From NCBI RefSeq assembly GCF_002157835.1, contig NZ_CP020809.1:2604001-2668000 (forward strand): a stretch of DNA of 64,000 nt, given 5' to 3'. Under the pieces are notes generated by a model. It made no database searches. It worked only from the letters and a program-made list of their open reading frames with translations, and was not told where the DNA came from. Made by a program: the position numbers and the translations under genes. Shown piece after piece: positions 1 to 6,869 of the stretch (position 1 is its first letter; each line of letters opens with the position of its first letter). The stretch comes from Mycobacterium dioxanotrophicus (lineage in GTDB: Bacteria > Actinomycetota > Actinomycetes > Mycobacteriales > Mycobacteriaceae).

Positions 1-136
1 GCTGTTCGCGCCCGAGTTCATCGCGGCCGCCGACGACGGGGCCCGGCTGCGGGTGGTCATCGATCAGATCGCGTCCTACACCGAGGGTCGGCTGGAACGT
101 GTCCACGAGGCACGCTCACCGCGCCCGCTGGGCTGA
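1..136 (+). CDS. dgt: dGTP triphosphohydrolase, C-terminal end (partial)
   Basis: Only the last 44 codons are inside the window, read in the frame that ends with TGA at 134-136. The visible tail contains [15 protein letters not shown], which resembles the C-terminal helix of actinobacterial deoxyguanosinetriphosphate triphosphohydrolases. These HD-domain enzymes hydrolyse dGTP to deoxyguanosine and triphosphate. The catalytic HD motif lies outside the window. The nearby position of dnaG matches the mycobacterial dgt-dnaG neighbourhood (Rv2344c/Rv2343c, recalled), which supports the call. In M. tuberculosis the two genes are adjacent, while here three minus-strand genes lie between them. Confidence 0.75.
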   Translation, partial: LFAPEFIAAADDGARLRVVIDQIASYTEGRLERVHEARSPRPLG

Positions 137-970
137 TCAGCCGCGCAGCCGGTCCACCACGACATCCGGGCGCGCCCACAACAGCGCGCCACCGACACCG
201 GCGATGACGCTGCGCGTCGCCCCGGGGATCCTCGCAGCGAGCGTGGCACCGAGATCCGGCGAGTGCACGGTGTCGTCGGCGCCGAACAACACGTGCACGT
301 CGACTCCCGGCGCCAGCAGGTGCGTCGGCCAGGGCGACGTCGCCAGCACAGTGTCGCGGGCGTAGCCGGCCGCCCCCTGCGCGAAACCGTCGTCGAGGGC
401 GGCACGCAACATCGCGCGAAAGCCGGGCTGGTCGTAGACCACGGCGTCCGACGCCGGATAGTCGGCCATGATCATGTCGAACAGGGCGGTCGCGGTATAG
501 CCGCAGAGATCCTGCATCGCACCCTCTGGGTCTGCGGCGACCGCGGCGACGAATTCGCGGTGGGCCGGCGACAGTTGTGCGGCCACCGCGGGATAGCCGA
601 GGTCATCGATCGGGGACACCAGCACCAACCGCGAGGCTCGGCCGGTGGCGGCCAGAGCCAACCCGAACGGCGCTCCCTGCGAATTGGCGATCACCGGGAC
701 CGGCCGCCCGACGACGGTGTCGATCATCGCGGCGATGTCGGCGGCGACGCTGTCGAGGGTCTTGCCCGGATCGGCCGTGGATGTGCCGATGCCGGGGCGG
801 TCCACCGAGATCAGCCGGATGCCTGCGGCGTCGAGCACCTCAAGCCCGAATGCCATCCGCCTGCCGCATCCCGCGCCGGCGATGAACACTGCCGGTTCGC
901 CGGAGTCAGGCCCGTAGGCGGCGTAAGCCGTTCGGCGCCCGCGGAATTCGACCCAGCCTTCGTTCGTCAC
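137..970 (-). CDS. alpha/beta hydrolase fold protein, catalytic His not found
   Basis: A 277-residue alpha/beta hydrolase. An oxyanion-side loop (FIAGAGCGRR), the strand-turn SVDRPGIG and the nucleophile elbow IANSQGAP (Ser in an A-x-S-x-G variant) are visible, as is the acid-loop Asp in LFGADDTVH. The usual terminal GxGH block reads IAGVGGALLWARPD, so Gly stands where the catalytic His is expected. It may be a non-hydrolytic relative or use another His. GTG start at 968-970 overlaps the stop of the upstream DUF4190 gene (GTGA), so the two are translationally coupled. It is convergent with dgt, which ends one base away. No substrate can be assigned. Confidence 0.8.
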   Translation of the reverse strand: MTNEGWVEFRGRRTAYAAYGPDSGEPAVFIAGAGCGRRMAFGLEVLDAAGIRLISVDRPGIGTSTADPGKTLDSVAADIAAMIDTVVGRPVPVIANSQGAPFGLALAATGRASRLVLVSPIDDLGYPAVAAQLSPAHREFVAAVAADPEGAMQDLCGYTATALFDMIMADYPASDAVVYDQPGFRAMLRAALDDGFAQGAAGYARDTVLATSPWPTHLLAPGVDVHVLFGADDTVHSPDLGATLAARIPGATRSVIAGVGGALLWARPDVVVDRLRG

Positions 971-1974
971 GCGATCTTGTCCAAGATGGCCCTGGCCACG
1001 TCGATGCCGCTGGTCTCCGGATCGGCGCTCTTCGTCGGGTCCCTGAACATGACGACCCCCACGTCGACGACGTTGTTGCCCTTTAACGCAAGTGCCCGCG
1101 ATGTGGGCATCCGGATGGTCCCGCTACCCGCGTCGGTATACCCCACTGTCGCGGTGACGATCGAGTCGGTGGTGTCGACATCCCGAATAGTCCACGAGTC
1201 GAACTTGCCGTCCGTTCCCCACGACGCGAGAACCCTCTGGCTGTTGCACTGCTTCCACTCTTCTGTAGCCCGGGCGAGGAGTTTCTGGGCATCCTCAGGA
1301 TTGGCGAATGCCACAACTGCCTCATCGACGCTGATCACCGCTCCTGCATAGTCGCCGGTTGGCCGGCTCCATTGCTGATAAGCGAAAGTTCGCATGGAGG
1401 AATCGCGGTACGTGACGCTTGCCGCCGGGTGCAGGACCCCTACGCACTTCTCGGTGCGTTCATCGGACGTTCCGAACTCGCGCAGGCCGTACACACCGCC
1501 CCGTTGAGAACTTCCCGCGTTGGTTTCGAATGGCTGGTTCAGGACCCTGGTCAGTTCCGTTCCGTCGAGCAAAGCGGCGTCGACCGGGGTACTCGAACTG
1601 GTCGGTGAGCGGCCCGAAGACCCGACGCTCGCCGACGTGTGGGTCGGACGTAGCAGCCACACCAGAAGGGCGACAACGGCCAGCACGATGATCAGATACG
1701 ACACCGTGATGCCCACCAACGCGCGGGTACGACCGCGCTCGCCAGTGCGCTTGATCCGTGACAACGCCAAGTGGCCCAGGACCGCGCCGGCCGGTGCACA
1801 GATGAACGCGAAGATCACCGACAGTGTCGCGAACAAGTTGACGCTGCCCGACTGCGGCGGAGGTTGAGGTGGGTATCCAGGTGGCGGTCCCGGAGTGAAG
1901 AATCCACCACCCGGGGGGACAGTGCCGAATGGGTCCGACGAAAACACCGGGCGGCCGTGGTCGCCGTAGCTCAC
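967..1974 (-). CDS. DUF4190 membrane protein with PknH-type sensor domain (copy 1)
   Basis: 335 residues. A Pro/Gly-rich cytoplasmic N-terminus is followed by a DUF4190 block (about residues 45-110) with two membrane helices separated by LALSRIKRTGERGRTRALVG. About 220 extracytoplasmic residues follow, resembling the PknH_C sensor domain, including the conserved ATEEWKQC segment. Such proteins are cell-envelope proteins of mycobacteria with unknown ligand. The 381-residue reading frame immediately upstream on the same strand is a paralogue, so this is a tandem duplication. Its stop overlaps the hydrolase start, suggesting a three-gene operon. Function beyond membrane-anchored sensing is not known. 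Confidence 0.85.
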   Translation of the reverse strand: MSYGDHGRPVFSSDPFGTVPPGGGFFTPGPPPGYPPQPPPQSGSVNLFATLSVIFAFICAPAGAVLGHLALSRIKRTGERGRTRALVGITVSYLIIVLAVVALLVWLLRPTHTSASVGSSGRSPTSSSTPVDAALLDGTELTRVLNQPFETNAGSSQRGGVYGLREFGTSDERTEKCVGVLHPAASVTYRDSSMRTFAYQQWSRPTGDYAGAVISVDEAVVAFANPEDAQKLLARATEEWKQCNSQRVLASWGTDGKFDSWTIRDVDTTDSIVTATVGYTDAGSGTIRMPTSRALALKGNNVVDVGVVMFRDPTKSADPETSGIDVARAILDKIA

Positions 1975-2005
1975 TGCAATCCCTCCCGATACGCGCCGCG
2001 ACGCA

Positions 2006-3058
2006 TCAGCCGATCTTGTTCATGATGGCCTTGGCCATGTCGATCGCGGCCACATCGATATCGCTGTTTGCGGCGACTTTCGCCTTGTCGACGATGTCGA
2101 AGTAGTCGGCAACAGTTTCGATGACGTAGTGGTCCTTTACCGCCAGAACGCGGGCATGCGGGGTGGACAACTCTTCGTCAGTTCCGCCGTTGAGCAGGGT
2201 CGCGGTGAGCATGGCGTCAATGGTCTGCACCTTGAAGATCACATCGCGGATATAACCGCTGGGGGTTTTGCCGAGTTTGGCGGTGACGGTCTTCCCCTCG
2301 CACTGTGTCCACTGCTCGGTTGCGTGGGCCAACACCTCCTGGGCGGCCTCCGGGCTGGGTAGCGCTACGACGGCCTCGTCAACGCCGACAAACCGCGGCC
2401 TCTGCTTGCCGTCGAGGGCCGCAAGGAAATGCGTTCTGGCGACGGCCTGCACAGCGGCGTCCTCGTAGGTGACCTGCTGAGCCACTGCTGTCACCCCGAG
2501 GCATTCGGGCTCGGTGAAGTTCTTCCTGCCGTCGCTGAGTGCCTCCGACCCGCCTGACTTCGGGCTGCCGACCTGCTTCTCGTGCAGCAGGTCGCTGATC
2601 TCGGGTTCGGTGAGTAACGCGTCGACCGGAGCGATCGCGGCTTTCGGGCTCTCGAACGCAGCAGGCTCGGGCAGGAGCAACCACAGCACCAGCGCCACCA
2701 CGGCGAGCACGATGATCGCGTAGGAGAGAGCGATACCGACGATGGCACGCCCGCGGCCGGGCTCGCCCGTCCTCTTGATCTTTCGCAGCGCCAGGTGACC
2801 GAGGACAGCTCCGGCTGGGGCGAAGACGAACGCGAAGATCACCGACAACGTCGCGAATTCGTTGACTTCCTGCGACGGTGGCGGAGGCTGTCCCGGGAAC
2901 TGGCCCTGGCCGGGCGGTGAGAACGATCCGAAGCTGCCGATCACCGGAGGTGCTGCGGGGATCGGACCGCCGAACGACCCGTCGAATGGGGACGGGTCGA
3001 ATGGCGACGACGAATAGGGTCCACCTGGTGGCTGCGCGCCGTACCCACCGTAGGTCAC
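2006..3058 (-). CDS. DUF4190 membrane protein with PknH-type sensor domain (copy 2)
   Basis: 350 residues from GTG at 3056-3058. This start is chosen over the upstream ATG at 3151 because a purine-rich Shine-Dalgarno (GGGAAGGGG) lies just before it, and because the protein then begins VTYGGYG, paralleling MSYGDHG of the neighbouring paralogue. It has a long Pro/Gly/Phe-rich N-terminus, two membrane helices in the DUF4190 block (LRKIKRTGEPGRGRAIVG between them), and an extracytoplasmic sensor-like domain with HATEQWTQC. It is followed after 31 bases by copy 1. It is divergent from dnaG with about 100 bases of shared upstream DNA. Confidence 0.85.
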   Translation of the reverse strand: MTYGGYGAQPPGGPYSSSPFDPSPFDGSFGGPIPAAPPVIGSFGSFSPPGQGQFPGQPPPPSQEVNEFATLSVIFAFVFAPAGAVLGHLALRKIKRTGEPGRGRAIVGIALSYAIIVLAVVALVLWLLLPEPAAFESPKAAIAPVDALLTEPEISDLLHEKQVGSPKSGGSEALSDGRKNFTEPECLGVTAVAQQVTYEDAAVQAVARTHFLAALDGKQRPRFVGVDEAVVALPSPEAAQEVLAHATEQWTQCEGKTVTAKLGKTPSGYIRDVIFKVQTIDAMLTATLLNGGTDEELSTPHARVLAVKDHYVIETVADYFDIVDKAKVAANSDIDVAAIDMAKAIMNKIG

Positions 3059-3130
3059 CGAACACCCCTTCCCGCGCCGTGTTAGCTGCCCAAGTCTAGG
3101 CACAGGTTGGCGGGGCGGATTGCGGTTATT

Positions 3131-3150
3131 TGCGGCCGTCAGCGGCCGCA
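3131..3150. repeat. 8-bp inverted repeat directly upstream of dnaG
   Basis: TGCGGCCG (3131-3138) and CGGCCGCA (3143-3150) form a perfect inverted repeat with a 4-base spacer. It sits just upstream of the dnaG -10 element and between two divergent genes. It could be an operator for either gene. No known regulator is assigned. Confidence 0.45.
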
Positions 3151-3163
3151 TAGACTATGCCGG
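3151..3163 (+). promoter_or_regulatory. probable leaderless promoter of dnaG
   Basis: TAGACT (3151-3156) fits the mycobacterial -10 pattern TANNNT. Six bases later comes GTG at 3163, which would be both the transcription and translation start. There is no Shine-Dalgarno ahead of either ATG 3157 or GTG 3163. Leaderless mRNAs with this geometry are common in mycobacteria, so a leaderless dnaG message is inferred. Confidence 0.5.
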
Positions 3164-5061
3164 TGGCCGGCCGGATTCCTGATCGCGATATCGCGGCCAT
3201 CCGTGAAAAAATCCGCATCGAAGACGTCGTCGGCGACTACGTCCAACTGCGCCGTGCCGGCGCGGATTCGATGAAGGGTCTGTGCCCGTTTCACGACGAG
3301 AAGTCGCCGTCGTTCCATGTCCGGCCCAACCATGGCCACTTCCACTGCTTCGGCTGCGGCGAGGGCGGTGACGTCTACGCCTTCATCCAGAAGATCGAGC
3401 ACGTCACCTTCGTCGAGGCCGTCGAGCTGCTCGCCGATCGCGTCGGCTACACCGTCACCTACACAGGCTCGTCCACCACCAACGTGCAACGTGACCGGGG
3501 CAGCCGCAGCCGCCTGCTGGCCGCCAACGCCGCCGCGCAGGAGTTCTATGCCGAGGCGCTGGCGTCTGATGAGGCCGCCGAGGCACGCAAGTATCTGACC
3601 GAGCGCAACTTCGACGCCGCGGCGGCCGCGCAGTTCGGCTGCGGGTTCGCCCCGTCAGGCTGGGACAAACTGACAAAACACTTGCTGCGCAAGGGTTTCG
3701 AGTTCAAAGAGCTCGAAGCGGCCGGGCTGAGCAGGGAAGGCAAACGCGGGCCGATGGACCGCTTTCACCGGCGGCTGCTGTGGCCCATCCGGGTGTCGTC
3801 GGGGGAGACCATCGGATTCGGTGCGCGCCGGTTGTTCGACGACGACCAGAACCAGGCGAAGTACGTCAACACCCCCGAAACCGTGCTCTACAAGAAGTCG
3901 CAGGTGCTCTTCGGACTGGACCGGGCCAAACGTGACATCGCCAAGGGTCATCAGGCCGTCGTCGTCGAGGGCTACACCGATGTGATGGCCATGCACATGG
4001 CAGGCGTCACCACCGCGGTGGCCTCGTGTGGCACCGCGTTCGGTGACCAGCACCTGTCCATGCTGAGGCGACTCATGATGGACGACAACTTCTTTCGCGG
4101 CGAGCTGATCTACGTGTTCGACGGCGACGCGGCCGGGCGGGCTGCCGCGGTCAAGGCGTTCGAGGGGGAGCAGAACCTTTCGGGGCAGTCGTTCGTGGCG
4201 GTGGCCTCAGACGGGATGGATCCGTGTGATCTGCGGCTGCGCTCGGGTGACGGCGCCCTGCGCGATCTGGTGGCGCGTCGAACCCCGTTGTTCGAGTTCG
4301 TCATTCGCAGTGCGCTCGCCGAACACGACCTCGACAGCGCCGAGGGACGCGTGGGCGCGCTGCGCCGGTGTGTGCCGATGCTGGGCCGGATCAAAGACCC
4401 CACACTGCGCGACGAGTACGCCCGGCAGCTGGCCGGCTGGGTGGGTTGGGACGACGTGGCGCAGGTCATCCGCCGGGTCCGGGAGGAAGCCGGCCGCCCG
4501 GCCCGCCGTGACGATCGTCGTTCCCCGGAACCGCAGGAGCGTCCGAAAGCGCCACCCGTGCAACGACCGAACCCCGCGGACCCGACGCTGTGGCCACAGC
4601 GTGAAGCGCTCAAGGCCGGGCTGCAGTACCCGGGCTTCGCCGGACCGGTGTTCGACTCGCTGACCGTGGAGAGCTTCACCCATCCGGCCTACGCCGCCGT
4701 GCGGGCCGCGATCGAGGCGGCCGGCGGCACGGCGGCCGGGATCTCGGGCGCGCAGTGGATCGAGGTGGTGCGCGAGCAGACCACCTCGCCTGCAGCGGCC
4801 AGCCTGGTCAACGAGCTGGGCGTGGAGGCCATCAACGTCGAGGACGACGAGCAGTTGCCGCGCTACATCGGCAGCGTGCTGGCCCGCCTGCAGGAAGTGT
4901 GGGTGGGGCGCCAGATCGCCGAGGTCAAATCCAAGCTGCAGCGCATGTCGCCGGTCGAGCAGGGTGATGAATACCACGCCCTGTTCGGGGACCTGGTGGC
5001 GATGGAGTCGTACCGCCGCAGCCTGCTGGAACAGGCCAGTGGTGACGACCTGACTGCGTGA
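3163..5061 (+). CDS. dnaG: DNA primase DnaG
   Basis: DNA primase synthesising RNA primers at the replication fork. The N-terminal CHC2 zinc finger is intact (CPFHDEKSPSF and HFHCFGCGEGGD, about residues 40-65). The core carries RRLLWPIRVSSGETIGFGAR, and the TOPRIM metal site is visible as VVVEGYTDVMAM (about 265-280) and YVFDGDAAGR (about 315). The C-terminal third matches a DnaB-interacting region. At 632 residues it has the usual actinobacterial length. The start is taken at GTG 3163, giving VAGRIPDRD, which lines up with the start I recall for M. tuberculosis DnaG (MSGRISDRD) and sits six bases after a -10 element. ATG 3157, two codons upstream, is the alternative. Confidence 0.97.
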   Translation: MAGRIPDRDIAAIREKIRIEDVVGDYVQLRRAGADSMKGLCPFHDEKSPSFHVRPNHGHFHCFGCGEGGDVYAFIQKIEHVTFVEAVELLADRVGYTVTYTGSSTTNVQRDRGSRSRLLAANAAAQEFYAEALASDEAAEARKYLTERNFDAAAAAQFGCGFAPSGWDKLTKHLLRKGFEFKELEAAGLSREGKRGPMDRFHRRLLWPIRVSSGETIGFGARRLFDDDQNQAKYVNTPETVLYKKSQVLFGLDRAKRDIAKGHQAVVVEGYTDVMAMHMAGVTTAVASCGTAFGDQHLSMLRRLMMDDNFFRGELIYVFDGDAAGRAAAVKAFEGEQNLSGQSFVAVASDGMDPCDLRLRSGDGALRDLVARRTPLFEFVIRSALAEHDLDSAEGRVGALRRCVPMLGRIKDPTLRDEYARQLAGWVGWDDVAQVIRRVREEAGRPARRDDRRSPEPQERPKAPPVQRPNPADPTLWPQREALKAGLQYPGFAGPVFDSLTVESFTHPAYAAVRAAIEAAGGTAAGISGAQWIEVVREQTTSPAAASLVNELGVEAINVEDDEQLPRYIGSVLARLQEVWVGRQIAEVKSKLQRMSPVEQGDEYHALFGDLVAMESYRRSLLEQASGDDLTA

Positions 5062-5123
5062 TTGCTCACATCACGATATGGTGAACCCGCTTCGACCCTG
5101 GACGTGGCGAGAAAGGCAATCTG

Positions 5124-5423
5124 GTGACATTGATCAGCACCCGCACGCGGCGGTTCGTCGCTGTCGGCGCATTTGTGGCGGCCGCAGTCGCTGCCCCGGC
5201 GTTCATCGCGACCATGACCCCCCAGAGCGGTGAGGTCAGCGCATCCCCGGCCTGCCTGGCGTGGTTCGGCAACAAGGACGACGGCAAGTGCCTGTCCTAC
5301 TCCAACAACGGCAACGGCTACGCCCCGTCGTTCTCGATCGGCCCGCAGGGCACCGGTCAGAACGGCGGCCTGACCACCGGCCCGCTGCTGCCCGGTCAGA
5401 CCATCAATCAGGGGATCGGCTAA
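5124..5423 (+). CDS. small secreted protein of unknown function
   Basis: 99 residues with an Arg-rich N-terminus and a hydrophobic segment (about 10-32) that looks like a Sec signal peptide, probably cleaved near SGEVSASPA. The mature part of about 58 residues has two cysteines (ACLAW and GKCLSY) and a Gly/Asn/Thr-rich tail (GPQGTGQNGG). It resembles small mycobacterial secreted proteins of unassigned function. The GTG start at 5124 is supported by GAGAAAGG at 5109-5116. The stop overlaps the convergent gene by 4 bases, and a perfect palindrome just downstream probably ends transcription. Confidence 0.75.
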   Translation: MTLISTRTRRFVAVGAFVAAAVAAPAFIATMTPQSGEVSASPACLAWFGNKDDGKCLSYSNNGNGYAPSFSIGPQGTGQNGGLTTGPLLPGQTINQGIG

Positions 5424-5686
5424 CTACCGGCCCGTTTGACCCTCGAAACGTCGGTGCTCTCCATGGAGAGCACCGACGTTTCTGCGTCGATGGGGGTCAT
5501 CGTCACGAACTGCGGGTCCGGGGACACGCGCTTGGCGATGGTGCGACGGCCGGCGTCGAGCACGGCCTTGGTCGCGGGATTGCCGGTGACCGCGCGATAG
5601 GTGCTGGCGATCTGCTCGTAGCGGCGTCGGCCTGCCTTGGCGCCAAGTACATAGCCGACGGCGATCACGGCGGCATAGCGGATCAC
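5420..5686 (-). CDS. small membrane-associated protein of unknown function
   Basis: 88 residues from GTG 5684-5686, preceded by GGGAGGAA. The start 17 codons further upstream lacks such a site. The N-terminus VIRYAAVIAVGYVLGAKAG is a short hydrophobic segment with glycine spacing. It is followed by a basic patch (RRRYEQIASTYRAVTG), a layout seen in YtxH-like or small anchored actinobacterial proteins. The C-terminal 14 or so codons are encoded inside a perfect 38-bp palindrome, so part of the protein end is dictated by a hairpin. Function is unknown. Confidence 0.7.
   Translation of the reverse strand: MIRYAAVIAVGYVLGAKAGRRRYEQIASTYRAVTGNPATKAVLDAGRRTIAKRVSPDPQFVTMTPIDAETSVLSMESTDVSRVKRAGS
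5445..5482. terminator. perfect 38-bp palindrome, probable bidirectional terminator
   Basis: Arms 5445-5463 and 5464-5482 are exact reverse complements centred on CCATGG. The stem lies downstream of the plus-strand secreted protein and inside the 3' end of the minus-strand gene. A stem of about 17 bp with a minimal loop would form in either transcript. There is a short T run on the plus side only. A bidirectional terminator is the most economical reading. Confidence 0.65.
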
Positions 5687-5846
5687 GGCGTTCCTCCCAG
5701 ACGGCGAATGTGTGCTTCCATCCTGCCTCACCGCCACGCCGACGCGCCCGTGCGGGAGCGCATTGGCGGCAGCGGCGGTCCGTACGCTAGAGTCAACGCT
5801 CGGCCCGCTCGGAGCACGCTCCGCGCGGACTTAACGCAGAAGATAG

Positions 5847-5919
5847 TCCCCTGTAGCTCAATTGGCAGAGCTCCCGACTGTTAATCGGGCGGTTGATGGT
5901 TCGAGTCCATCCGGGGGAG
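5847..5919 (+). tRNA. asnT: tRNA-Asn (GTT)
   Basis: A 73-base cloverleaf. The acceptor arms TCCCCTG and CGGGGGA pair over 7 bp with one G-U, the D arm has AGCTCAATTGGCAGAGC, the anticodon stem CCCGA/TCGGG encloses CTGTTAA with anticodon GTT, and the T arm has GATGG/CCATC around TTCGAGT. The discriminator is G. No full CCA is encoded. Confidence 0.95.
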
Positions 5920-5929
5920 CAACCACGTC

Positions 5930-6244
5930 CTACTTCTTGCCCTGCTGCTGTTGCCGGGCAGCCTGGGCGAGTGCTTCCACCAACGGATTTGCCGCCGACG
6001 CCAGCGCCTGCCGTTCCTCGTCGGTGAGTTGATAGAACGTCCATACGCCCCACGCGGCCGGCCGGATGTACACCGTGACCTCTTGGCGGGTGTTGTTCTG
6101 CAGGACGGCCGGCACGGGCACCGCGCGGTCCAGTGTGGCGGCACTGGCCAATTCTTCGGCGATCTTGTCGACGTCAGCCGACTCCTGCAGTTGGTACAGC
6201 ACAGCCTTGTTGAATGGTCCTTCCATGGCGAGGAACCAGGCCAT
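5930..6244 (-). CDS. conserved hypothetical protein, 104 aa
   Basis: 104 residues starting at ATG 6244 with AAGGAG ahead of it. The sequence MAWFLAMEGPFNKAVLYQLQESADVDKIAEELASAA is followed by a strand-rich middle (QEVTVYIRPAAWGVWTFYQ) and a Gln-rich basic tail (QQQQGKK). There is no signal peptide or membrane helix, so it is probably cytoplasmic. I do not recognise the family. It is convergent with tRNA-Asn, ending 11 bases after it, and divergent from the LppP-like lipoprotein gene. Codon use looks normal for the region. Confidence 0.65.
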   Translation of the reverse strand: MAWFLAMEGPFNKAVLYQLQESADVDKIAEELASAATLDRAVPVPAVLQNNTRQEVTVYIRPAAWGVWTFYQLTDEERQALASAANPLVEALAQAARQQQQGKK

Positions 6245-6362
6245 CAGCGTCTCCTTCGGTGGGGTCGGGCGTCACTGTAAGGGATCAGCCCTCTCAGATG
6301 GCCGGTATTCCGGTACGCGCGCACCAAAGACGGCCCGTACCCAGGAACTGTCCAGGTTTCGC

Positions 6363-6375
6363 TAGGCTCGTGGCG
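6363..6375 (+). promoter_or_regulatory. probable leaderless promoter of the LppP-like gene
   Basis: TAGGCT at 6363-6368 fits TANNNT, and GTG follows after exactly six bases at 6375. No Shine-Dalgarno precedes the GTG. This is the same geometry as upstream of dnaG. Confidence 0.5.
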
Positions 6376-6869
6376 TGCACCCTCGGCTGATCGCCACCGC
6401 CACGTTCGTCGGGCTCGTCGCTGCTGGTTGCGGCTGGAGCCCGTCTTCGGCGCCGCCGCCGAAACCGGACACCTGCACGCCGACGGACGGCCCCAGCGCC
6501 GACGCTGTCGCGCAGGCGATCGCCAACCTGCCCAATCCCGAAGCCGGGGCGCAGTGGACTCAGGTCAGGGACGGCCACACCGCCAACTGCCGGCTGTATT
6601 GGGTGCAGGTGGGGCAGAAGAACCCGCAACCCAACAGCGTCGGCCAGTTGCTGTTCTTCGATCGGCAGACGCCGCTGGGTCCGGCCACCCCGCAGCCGCG
6701 TCCCTACATCAACGTGGTGACCAACGCTGATGACAGCGTGGTGGTCAACTACCAGTGGCAGCAGGGGCAGGACTCGCCCAAGGCGCCCACCGGTATCGCG
6801 ACGGTGCGGTTCCGGATCGGTGACGACGGCAAGCTTCAGGCCGTCGACCCGCTGCCGCCCAGCCCTTAG
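6375..6869 (+). CDS. LppP/LprE family lipoprotein
   Basis: 164 residues. The signal peptide ends in a lipobox (LVAAGC, Cys 19), so the mature protein is predicted to be lipid-anchored outside the membrane. The remaining 145 residues match the LppP/LprE family layout, with conserved Cys residues in DTCTP and ANCRLYWVQ, and FFDRQTPLG followed by DDSVVVNYQW. Family function is not established. The GTG start is six bases after a -10 element. In M. tuberculosis, lppP (Rv2330c) lies in the corresponding chromosomal stretch (recalled), so orthology is possible. It overlaps the convergent dehydrogenase gene by 4 bases. Confidence 0.85.
   Translation: MHPRLIATATFVGLVAAGCGWSPSSAPPPKPDTCTPTDGPSADAVAQAIANLPNPEAGAQWTQVRDGHTANCRLYWVQVGQKNPQPNSVGQLLFFDRQTPLGPATPQPRPYINVVTNADDSVVVNYQWQQGQDSPKAPTGIATVRFRIGDDGKLQAVDPLPPSP

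Noticed and set aside
263..1351. 362-codon open frame on the plus strand
   Set aside because: It is antisense to the hydrolase and the sensor gene. Its Arg/Gly/His-rich text is typical of a shadow frame in GC-rich DNA and shows no family motifs.
5847..5919. tRNA-Asn as an integration site for a mobile element
   Set aside because: No integrase, no repeat of the tRNA end, and ordinary genes follow.
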